This document shows positions 15,936 to 23,674 of a DNA stretch of 64,000 nt, piece by piece. Source of the DNA: Mycolicibacterium cosmeticum (GTDB lineage Bacteria; Actinomycetota; Actinomycetes; Mycobacteriales; Mycobacteriaceae); NCBI GenBank assembly GCA_016197365.1, contig JACPVS010000013.1, forward strand, positions 1 to 64,000. The letters are read 5' to 3'. Made by a program: the position numbers and the translations under genes. The notes under the pieces are model-generated. The model saw only the letters and a list, made by a program, of their open reading frames with translations, was not told the origin of the DNA and searched no databases. Numbering within the stretch: position 1 is the stretch's first letter; every line of letters starts with the position of its first letter.

Positions 15936-18113
15936 ATGACGACGACAGCCGAAAGCCCGCCGCATTCCGATTCGGATGACGCCGCGCTCCCCACAAAATT
16001 GGGTCGCCGCCGGTTTCTGTCCCGTGTCAGCATCCAGTCCAAATTGCTGGTGATGCTGCTGGCCACCAGCATCCTGTCGGCCGCCGTGGTCGGGGTCATC
16101 GGCTACCAGTCCGGGCGAGAATCCCTGCGGAATTCGGTATTCGACCGGCTCACCGAAATTCGGCAATCGCAGACCCGGCAACTGGCCACCCAGATATCGG
16201 ACCTCAAGAATTCGTTGGTCATCTATTCGCGCGGGTCCACCACCACACAGGCATTGCAGGCGTTCACTGCGGGATTCGACCAGCTGGGCAATGCCACCAT
16301 CAGCCCGCAGCAACAGCAGGCGCTGTCGAACTACTACAACAACCAATTCGCCAAGGTCGAGGACCAGCAGACCGGCGACGTGGTCGACGTCTCCGCACTG
16401 ATGCCGGCGTCGAATGCGCAGAAGTACCTACAGGCCAACTACACGACACCCTTCGACGACTTCGACAAGGCCATCCAGTTCGACGACGCCCGCGACGGCA
16501 GCCAATGGTCGGCCGCCAACGCGAGCTACAACGACTTCTTCCGGGAGATCGTCACCCGGTTCGAATTCGAGGATGCCCTGCTGATCGACCCCCGGGGCAA
16601 CGTCGTCTACACCGCCTACAAGGGCGTCGACCTGGGCACCAACGTCCTCAACGGCCCATACCGCAGCGGCAATCTGACCGATGCCTATCTCAAGGCGATG
16701 CAGTCCAACGCCGTTGACTATGTCGCCATCACCGACTTCGGCGACTATCAGCCGGCGCCGTCTCCCACCGCCTGGCTGGTGTCGCCCGTCGGCGATGTCG
16801 GGCACGTCGAGGGGGTGCTGGCCCTGCAGTTCCCGATCTCCAAGATCAACCGGCTGATGACGATGGACAAGCGCTGGGAAGAGTCCGGTATGGGCAAGAC
16901 CGGCGAGACCTACATCGTCGGTCCCGACGACCTGATGCGCTCGGACTCACGGTTGTTCACCCAGGATCCCCAGAAGTTCAAGCGCGACGTCATCAATGCG
17001 GGCACCCCACCTGACATCGCAGAGGACTCCATCCGCCAGGACGGCAACACCCTGGTGCAACCCGTCGGAAGCGACGCCACCAAGTTGGCCCAGCGTGGCC
17101 AGAAGGGCACCTTGATCGCGCGCGACTACCTCGGCAAGGAAACGTTGCAGGCGTACGCCCCGGTCGACATCAACGGTCTGCACTGGGCCGTCATCGCCAA
17201 GATCGACACCTCCGAGGCGTTCGCTCCGGTGTCCGCTTTCACCCGCACCCTGGTGTTGTCGACAGCCGCGATCATCTTCGTGGTGTCCATCGCTGCCATG
17301 CTGCTGGCCCGCCTGTTCATCCGTCCCATCAGACGGCTGGAGTCGGGCGCCCAGCAGATCAGCTCCGGTGACTACGGGGTGACGGTCCCGGTCCAGTCGA
17401 AGGACGAATTCGGCGATCTCACAGTCGCTTTCAACGGGATGAGCCGCAACCTGGCGATCAAGGAGGATCTGCTCAACGAGCAGCGCCGGGAGAACGACCG
17501 GCTGCTGCTCTCGTTGATGCCCGAACAGGTGGTGGCCCGGTACCGGGAGGGCGAGGAGACCATCGCCCAGGATCACCAGGACGTGACGGTGATCTTCGCC
17601 GACATCGCAGGCCTGGACGAGTTGTCCGCGGACCTCAGCTCGGATGCCTCGCTGGCCATCGTCAATCGGCTGGTGCGCCAGTTCGACGCCGCGGCCGAGA
17701 GCCTCGGGGTGGAACGGGTACGCACCCTGCACAACGGTTACCTGGCCAGCTGTGGACTCAACGTGCCCCGGCTCGACAACGTCCGGCGCACGGTCGATTT
17801 CGCGATCGAGATGCAGCGCATCGTGGACCGCTACAACGGCGAGACGGGCAACAACCTGCAACTGCGGGCCGGCATCGACACCGGAACCGTGACCAGCGGA
17901 CTGGTCGGCCGGTCCAGCCTGGCCTACGACATGTGGGGTGCGACAGTCGATCTGGCCAACCAGGTCCAGAGCGGCACGTCGCAGCCGGGCGTGTACGTGA
18001 CCGCGCGGGTGCGCGACGCGGTGAGTGATCCGAATCTGTTCGTCGCCGCCGGCGAGATCACGATCCCCAGTGGTTCGGAGCCGGTGTGGCGGCTCATGGA
18101 GCGCAGACCGTGA
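15936..18113 (+). CDS. Receptor-type adenylyl-cyclase-like protein with degenerate active site (Rv2435c-like)
   Basis: A 725-residue membrane protein. In order it has a cytosolic N-terminus, a membrane helix (about 36-58), a large Cache-like extracytoplasmic sensor (60-430), a second helix (435-460), a HAMP linker (462-510) and a class III cyclase domain (549-715). In the cyclase domain the first metal Asp is kept (FADIAG) and so is the Asp of YDMWG. The second metal Asp is replaced by Asn in RTLHNGY. The transition-state Asn and Arg are replaced in ATVDLANQV. Catalysis is therefore doubtful and it may be a sensor or allosteric domain. The stop overlaps the start of an MscS channel with a cyclic-nucleotide-binding domain, the same arrangement as M. 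tuberculosis Rv2435c-Rv2434c. Confidence 0.85.
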   Translation: MTTTAESPPHSDSDDAALPTKLGRRRFLSRVSIQSKLLVMLLATSILSAAVVGVIGYQSGRESLRNSVFDRLTEIRQSQTRQLATQISDLKNSLVIYSRGSTTTQALQAFTAGFDQLGNATISPQQQQALSNYYNNQFAKVEDQQTGDVVDVSALMPASNAQKYLQANYTTPFDDFDKAIQFDDARDGSQWSAANASYNDFFREIVTRFEFEDALLIDPRGNVVYTAYKGVDLGTNVLNGPYRSGNLTDAYLKAMQSNAVDYVAITDFGDYQPAPSPTAWLVSPVGDVGHVEGVLALQFPISKINRLMTMDKRWEESGMGKTGETYIVGPDDLMRSDSRLFTQDPQKFKRDVINAGTPPDIAEDSIRQDGNTLVQPVGSDATKLAQRGQKGTLIARDYLGKETLQAYAPVDINGLHWAVIAKIDTSEAFAPVSAFTRTLVLSTAAIIFVVSIAAMLLARLFIRPIRRLESGAQQISSGDYGVTVPVQSKDEFGDLTVAFNGMSRNLAIKEDLLNEQRRENDRLLLSLMPEQVVARYREGEETIAQDHQDVTVIFADIAGLDELSADLSSDASLAIVNRLVRQFDAAAESLGVERVRTLHNGYLASCGLNVPRLDNVRRTVDFAIEMQRIVDRYNGETGNNLQLRAGIDTGTVTSGLVGRSSLAYDMWGATVDLANQVQSGTSQPGVYVTARVRDAVSDPNLFVAAGEITIPSGSEPVWRLMERRP

Positions 18114-19507
18114 CCGATCTGCTCGACGCGTCGTGGTTCTACTGGGCCATCGGGGTCTCCGTAGGCCTGCCGGTCGCCCTGGTGATCCTCACCGAGCTTC
18201 GCAACGCGCTCATCCGGCGCGGCAGCGCCCTGGCCCGCGCGGTGGGCTTGCTGCGCAATTTCATCCTGCCGCTGGGCGCGCTGCTGCTGTTGCTGACCAA
18301 GGCCAACGAGGTGGACGCCGACGCCACCCCGGTCCGCATCATCGCCACGGTGTTCGGCTTCGTCATCCTGGTGCTGCTGCTGTCCGGTTTCAACGCCACC
18401 CTGTTCCAGGGTGCACCCGAAGGCAGCTGGCGCAAGCGGATTCCATCGATCTTCCTGGACGTCGCGCGCTTCGCGGTGATCGCGGTCGGACTGGCCATCA
18501 TCTTCTCCTACGTCTGGGGTGCCGACGTCGGCGGTCTTTTCACCGCGCTCGGCATCACCTCGATCGTGCTGGGCCTTGCGCTGCAGAACTCGGTGGGCCA
18601 GATCGTCTCGGGCCTGCTGCTGCTGTTCGAGCAGCCGTTCCAGCTCGGCGACTGGTTGGACACCCCGTCCGCCAGGGGTCGGGTTGTCGAGGTCAACTGG
18701 CGCGCAACGCATATCGACACCGGCAGCGGTATGCAGATCATGCCCAACTCGGTGCTGGCGGCCGCGTCGTTCAACAATCAGAGCCGGCCGCCCGGTGATC
18801 ACTCGATCTCGGTGGTCAGCGTGTTCGCCCTGGAGGACGCACCCGACGAGGTGTGCGCCGTGCTGACCCGGGTGGCGGCCAACCTCCCCCAACTCCGGCC
18901 CGACGCGCGGCCGAAAGCCGTTGCCATGGGCGGCCTTCAGTACAAGACGACCATCCCCTTGCGCACCCCCGCCGATGACGGTGCCGCACGGGCCACGTTC
19001 CTGCGCTGGATCTGGTACGCCACCCGACGCGCGGATCTGCATCTGGACGAGGCCGAGGATGATTTCGCCGTGCCGGACCGTGTCGACGAGGCGTTGAAGG
19101 TGGTCGCTTCGACACTGCGCCTGCAGGAGAACGAGTTCGGCGATGTGCTGCCCTACGTCCGGCTGACCCGGTACGGCGCCGATGAGACGCTGCAGGCCCC
19201 CGGCCAGATTCCAAGCCAGATGACCTTCATCGTCAAGGGCCGGGTGCGGCTGACGGCGTTGCGGGCGGACGGTTCGATCGTGACCGTCCGCACCGCCGAG
19301 TCGGGCGACTTCCTGGGCCAGACGGCACTCACCCGCGAACCGGTGGTGGCGGGCGCCCATGCGCTGGACGAGGTCACCGTGCTGCAGATCAACCGTGCTC
19401 ACGTCGAGGAGCTGGTGGCGCGAAAGCCGCTGCTGCTCCAGGAGATCGGGCGAGCGATCGAGGACCGGCGCAGCGCCGCGCGTGAAGCGCTGGCCGCCTC
19501 GGAGTAA
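18110..19507 (+). CDS. MscS-type mechanosensitive channel with C-terminal cyclic-nucleotide-binding domain (Rv2434c-like)
   Basis: A 465-residue protein with four to five N-terminal membrane helices (about 10-175). A canonical MscS pore and beta domain follows: the pore helix ALGITSIVLGLALQNSVGQ, then FQLGDWLDTP and MPNSVLAAASFNNQS. Residues 350-460 form a cNMP-binding-like domain (TFIVKGRVRLTALRADGS, SGDFLGQTALTREP). The Arg that normally holds the cyclic phosphate is not seen after the GDFLG loop, which reads VVAGAHA. The ligand may therefore differ or be absent. The GTG start overlaps the cyclase-like gene by 4 bases. The pair suggests an envelope-tension or osmotic sensor coupled to a nucleotide-type signal. 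Confidence 0.88.
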   Translation: MTDLLDASWFYWAIGVSVGLPVALVILTELRNALIRRGSALARAVGLLRNFILPLGALLLLLTKANEVDADATPVRIIATVFGFVILVLLLSGFNATLFQGAPEGSWRKRIPSIFLDVARFAVIAVGLAIIFSYVWGADVGGLFTALGITSIVLGLALQNSVGQIVSGLLLLFEQPFQLGDWLDTPSARGRVVEVNWRATHIDTGSGMQIMPNSVLAAASFNNQSRPPGDHSISVVSVFALEDAPDEVCAVLTRVAANLPQLRPDARPKAVAMGGLQYKTTIPLRTPADDGAARATFLRWIWYATRRADLHLDEAEDDFAVPDRVDEALKVVASTLRLQENEFGDVLPYVRLTRYGADETLQAPGQIPSQMTFIVKGRVRLTALRADGSIVTVRTAESGDFLGQTALTREPVVAGAHALDEVTVLQINRAHVEELVARKPLLLQEIGRAIEDRRSAAREALAASE

Positions 19508-19522
19508 GTCACGACGAGTCAC
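19508..19522 (+). promoter_or_regulatory. MtrA-type direct repeat upstream of antigen 85
   Basis: GTCAC-GACGA-GTCAC is an exact match to GTnAC-N5-GTnAC, the direct-repeat motif described for actinobacterial MtrA. It lies 160 bases upstream of the antigen 85 start, directly after the MscS stop. The antigen 85B (fbpB) promoter is an established MtrA target in M. tuberculosis. Confidence 0.55.
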
Positions 19523-19555
19523 GACGCGGTCTCAGGCCCGAGTCTCAATCGTTAG

Positions 19556-20677
<1,122 letters not shown>

Positions 20678-20691
20678 CACCAACAGAACCA

Positions 20692-20731
20692 CAGGGAGCC
20701 TGCCGCAACCCCCCGAGCGGCAGGCTCCCTG
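20692..20731 (+). terminator. Rho-independent terminator after antigen 85
   Basis: A 15-base perfect stem (CAGGGAGCCTGCCGC and its complement) encloses a 10-base loop and is followed by CTTTTGTG. It starts 14 bases after the antigen 85 stop and separates it from the convergent SDR gene. Confidence 0.85.
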
Positions 20732-20741
20732 CTTTTGTGTG

Positions 20742-21467
20742 TCAGCCCTGAACCGTCGGGCGGATGGTCAGATCACCGATCTCGACGTCGCGTGGCTGCT
20801 CGATGGCGAACGCCACCGCCCGGCCCACCGCCTCCGGGGCGACGGCGAATTCCGGCATACCGGAAGTGATTTCCGGACCGCCGAGCTCGGTGCGCACGTA
20901 GCCCGGGGAGATGCTGGTGGTGCGAATGACCCCGTCGGTCGATTCTTGGCGCAACGCCTCCAGCACCGTGCGTACCGCGTTCTTGGTCGCGGCGTACACC
21001 CCCATGTTCGGCACGATCTTCAGCCCCGCCGTCGAGACGATGGTGACGAAATCCCCGTGCCCCTGCCGCCGGAACACCGGCATCGCAGCGGCGATCCCGT
21101 TGAGCACTCCGCGCAGATTCACCTCGATCATCGCCGACCACGCCGCGAGATCACCGTCGGCCACCGGGCCCAGCGACGCGATACCCGCGTTACTCACCAA
21201 CACATCGAGGCGGCCGAATTCGCTGACCGCCGCGGCCACCAGTCGCTCGGCGTCCTCGGGTCGCGTCACATCGACCACTTCGTGGATGACAGCGGCACCC
21301 TCGGCCCGCAACGAATCCTGCAGGGCCACCAGCAGATCGGCTCGGCGCGCACCCAGGACGACGTTGGCGCCGCGCCCCGCCAGGTGCCGCGCCGTGGCCG
21401 CACCGATCCCGCTACTGGCGCCGGTGATGGCAACGACCTTGCCCGTCAGTGGATCAGCTGCACTCAC
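20742..21467 (-). CDS. Short-chain dehydrogenase/reductase (SDR)
   Basis: A 241-residue classical SDR. The nucleotide-binding motif ITGASSGIG starts at about residue 14. The structural NAG motif is in VSNAGIA, the catalytic Ser in IVSTAGL, and the YxxxK pair in VYAATKNAV. An Arg-rich segment after the second strand (GARRADLL) suggests NADP preference. The substrate is unknown. The GTG start overlaps the upstream quinone-oxidoreductase-like gene by 4 bases (GTGA), so the two are translationally coupled and may handle the same carbonyl or quinone substrate. The gene ends beside the antigen 85 terminator. Confidence 0.88.
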   Translation of the reverse strand: MSAADPLTGKVVAITGASSGIGAATARHLAGRGANVVLGARRADLLVALQDSLRAEGAAVIHEVVDVTRPEDAERLVAAAVSEFGRLDVLVSNAGIASLGPVADGDLAAWSAMIEVNLRGVLNGIAAAMPVFRRQGHGDFVTIVSTAGLKIVPNMGVYAATKNAVRTVLEALRQESTDGVIRTTSISPGYVRTELGGPEITSGMPEFAVAPEAVGRAVAFAIEQPRDVEIGDLTIRPTVQG

Positions 21468-22390
21468 GGCCGCAGCACCAGCTTGCCGCGGGTATGGCGT
21501 TCCTCCAGATCGCGATACGCCGCGCGCACCTCATCCAAGGGATAGACCTTCGCGATGGGAACCTCGAGGTCACCGGCCGCAACCAAGCCGGCGAGCTCGG
21601 CGACCACCGCCGCGGTAGTGGCCTCCGCGCTACCCACACCCAGCACGCCGTACTGCTCGATCGCGGCGAAATCGATGACGGTGTCGACCCGTTCACGTGC
21701 GACGCCCAGTTCGTCCACGGCCAGTGCCACATAGCCGCCACCGAAGAAATCGAGGAACGCGTCGACCTCTCCGGACGGTGACGCCTGCCGCAGCCGGTCG
21801 GCCAGTCCGTCCCCGTAGTTGACCGGGATCGCACCGTGCTCGCGCAGCCACCCGTCGTTGGACGGTCCCGCGATACCGAGAACGGTCGCGCCGGCGCGCG
21901 CGGCCAACTGCACTGCGATGGTGCCGACACCGCCGGCCGCACCGGCGATCACCACGACGTCCCCGGCGTTCAGACCCACCGACCCGACCGCCGCATAGGC
22001 CGTGGAGCCCGCCACATACAGCGATCCGGCCACCTCCCATGGCACGCCCGCGGGCTTGATCGCGAGCTGATCGACGGGCACCGTCACGTACTGGGCGTGA
22101 CTGGAGCGCCGCAGCGAGAACCCGAGCACCTCGTCGCCGACGGCGAAGTCGTTCACGCCAGGCCCCTGTGCAACGACGACGCCCGCCAGGTCGCTCCCCT
22201 GACCCGACGGGAACGTCGCCGGCCAGCGCTCGTGCAACAAGCCGTTGCGTATCATCACCTCGCCCGGATTGATGCCCGCGGCCTTCACCTCGACGAGCAC
22301 TTCACCTGCACCCGGTACCGGCCGCGGCACGTCCCGCACCTGCAGAACCTCGACATCCCCATAGTGATCGAACTGCACAGCTCTACTCAT
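21464..22390 (-). CDS. Zinc-independent MDR-family (quinone oxidoreductase-like) NADPH dehydrogenase
   Basis: A 308-residue medium-chain dehydrogenase/reductase. The N-terminal GroES-like domain has VKAAGINPGEVMIRNG. The Rossmann domain starts with VVIAGAAGGVGTIAVQLA (about 142-160). No catalytic zinc Cys/His set is present, placing it with quinone oxidoreductases and enoyl reductases. The ATG at 22390 is the likely start. A 14-base palindrome (22437-22450) lies in the divergent promoter region. It probably forms an operon with the downstream SDR. The substrate is unknown; reduction of quinones or unsaturated carbonyls is inferred. Confidence 0.87.
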   Translation of the reverse strand: MSRAVQFDHYGDVEVLQVRDVPRPVPGAGEVLVEVKAAGINPGEVMIRNGLLHERWPATFPSGQGSDLAGVVVAQGPGVNDFAVGDEVLGFSLRRSSHAQYVTVPVDQLAIKPAGVPWEVAGSLYVAGSTAYAAVGSVGLNAGDVVVIAGAAGGVGTIAVQLAARAGATVLGIAGPSNDGWLREHGAIPVNYGDGLADRLRQASPSGEVDAFLDFFGGGYVALAVDELGVARERVDTVIDFAAIEQYGVLGVGSAEATTAAVVAELAGLVAAGDLEVPIAKVYPLDEVRAAYRDLEERHTRGKLVLRP

Positions 22391-22436
22391 GGTGGCTATG
22401 ACGAGGTGCGGCCGACAGGTATTCCGCCCCACGGCG

Positions 22437-22450
22437 ATTCACAGGTGAAT
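22437..22450. promoter_or_regulatory. Palindrome in the divergent promoter
   Basis: ATTCACAGGTGAAT has two 6-base inverted arms around AG. It lies 47 bases from the oxidoreductase start and 30 bases from the divergent membrane-protein start. Candidate repressor site; the binding protein is unknown. Confidence 0.4.
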
Positions 22451-22479
22451 AACGTCCACCGCGGCTTTACAGTGACGCC

Positions 22480-22908
22480 ATGACCGTCGACGACGAGAGC
22501 GCCCGGGCACGGGTGGATCCGGGTGCGCTCGCCCTGGCCACGGTTGCGGGCGCCGTCGCCTTCATCTTCGGCGGCGGCGACTGGGATGTACTCGCCGTCG
22601 TCATCGGTGTGATGCTGCTGCTCATCTTGCTGGCCCACCATCACGGCGCGCCGACGGTACGCACTCCGCGGGCCTTACTTCTGCGTGGAGCCTTCGGCGC
22701 CACAACCGGTCTCGCGCTGTGTATCGCCGTCGCGCCGGCGATCCAGTTCGGGATCATCGCGCCGTTCTTCCACCACGAGGAGGACGACGGCTTCTCCCGC
22801 GACGCGTGGCACACCACCCTGGCGATCGCGGCGCTGTGGCTCGTCGTCGCCACCCTGCTGACGATTTTCGAGCCGCGCATCGCGCGCTGGCTGGACCGCG
22901 CCCGGTAG
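22480..22908 (+). CDS. Small integral membrane protein
   Basis: A 142-residue protein with four hydrophobic segments (about 17-32, 36-52, 65-90 and 110-130). A His/Glu-rich loop (FFHHEEDDGFSRDAWH) lies between helices 3 and 4 and might bind a metal. No recognised family. It is transcribed divergently from the quinone-oxidoreductase-like gene and stands 45 bases before another membrane protein in the same direction. Confidence 0.65.
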   Translation: MTVDDESARARVDPGALALATVAGAVAFIFGGGDWDVLAVVIGVMLLLILLAHHHGAPTVRTPRALLLRGAFGATTGLALCIAVAPAIQFGIIAPFFHHEEDDGFSRDAWHTTLAIAALWLVVATLLTIFEPRIARWLDRAR

Positions 22909-22953
22909 CCCGCTGCCAGCGACCTCCCAGGGTCGCAACCTACCGTCGGCGCA

Positions 22954-23646
22954 GTGACCGAGCCGGGGCAAGCGGAGCGACGGGAAACAGACCCGGGGCG
23001 AGCGGAGCGACGGGAAACAGACCCGGGGCAAGCACATTCCATACGACCGGTCCTGCGCGGGATGCTGCTCGACATCGGGCCGGCGTTGGGCGCCTATTAC
23101 GGCCTCCGCGCATTGGGCTTCTCCGAGTACGTGGCGCTGCTCACCGCCACCGTGCTGGCCGGGATCAAGGTCGCTTACGACGCGATCAAGGCCCGCCGAC
23201 TCGACCCCTTTGCCGGCTATCTGATGCTGAACTTCGGCCTGAGCCTGGCCGTCGGACTCGCGACGTCGAATGCCCGGCTGTTGATGGTGGGCGACACCCT
23301 GGTGGGAGGTATCGGCGCGGTCATCTTCCTGGGCAGCTGTGTGATCGGGACGCCACTGACCCAGGTGGTGGCGGAGCGGGTTCGATCCACCGAAGAACCG
23401 CCGGAACCGGGTGAGGACGCGTTCAAGCACCGTGTGCATGTTCTGCTCTCGGCGATATGGGGAGTCGGCCTGCTGCTGGGCATGTTCCTGAGTCTGGGCA
23501 TCATCTTTTCGCTGTCTGTCGACGTCGGGAAGGGTGTCAACACGGTGGCATCCCTCGCCCTGACCGGCGTGCTGATCCTGATCACCGTGGTCATCGCCAA
23601 GAGAGCCGCGTCGCGGTGGGAACAAAGGACCGCCCCACAGAGTTGA
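22954..23646 (+). CDS. VC0807-like integral membrane protein with a repeat-derived N-terminus
   Basis: A 230-residue protein with about six membrane helices after residue 30. The core (LLDIGPALGAYYGLRALG, LATSNARLLMVGDTLVGG) resembles VC0807-family membrane proteins of unknown function. The first 27 residues are encoded by a 30-base tandem repeat giving 10-residue units (PGQAERRETD), unlike the rest of the protein. Either the repeat was captured by the gene or the real start lies downstream, for example the ATG at 23061. The 3' end lies 28 bases from lon. Confidence 0.65.
   Translation: MTEPGQAERRETDPGRAERRETDPGQAHSIRPVLRGMLLDIGPALGAYYGLRALGFSEYVALLTATVLAGIKVAYDAIKARRLDPFAGYLMLNFGLSLAVGLATSNARLLMVGDTLVGGIGAVIFLGSCVIGTPLTQVVAERVRSTEEPPEPGEDAFKHRVHVLLSAIWGVGLLLGMFLSLGIIFSLSVDVGKGVNTVASLALTGVLILITVVIAKRAASRWEQRTAPQS
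22963..23033 (+). repeat. 30-base tandem repeat in coding sequence
   Basis: Two full units (22963-22992 and 22993-23022) differ by a single base and are followed by an 11-base partial unit. Each starts CCGGGGC and contains AGCGGAGCGACGGG. The 30-base period keeps the reading frame. The core resembles the AGCGACCGGGG part of the 27-base dispersed repeat at 6014 and 40196. Confidence 0.8.
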
Positions 23647-23663
23647 GTCGGTCAGGTTCAACT
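23641..23663. promoter_or_regulatory. HAIR-like inverted repeat upstream of lon
   Basis: AGTTGA (23641-23646) and TCAACT (23658-23663) are inverted repeats. Read as CTTGAGT-N7-ACTCAAG, the HspR element, the left half matches 6 of 7 and the right half 4 of 7 at the correct spacing. It ends 11 bases before the lon ATG. Confidence 0.35.
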
Positions 23664-23674
23664 TTGGAGGATGG

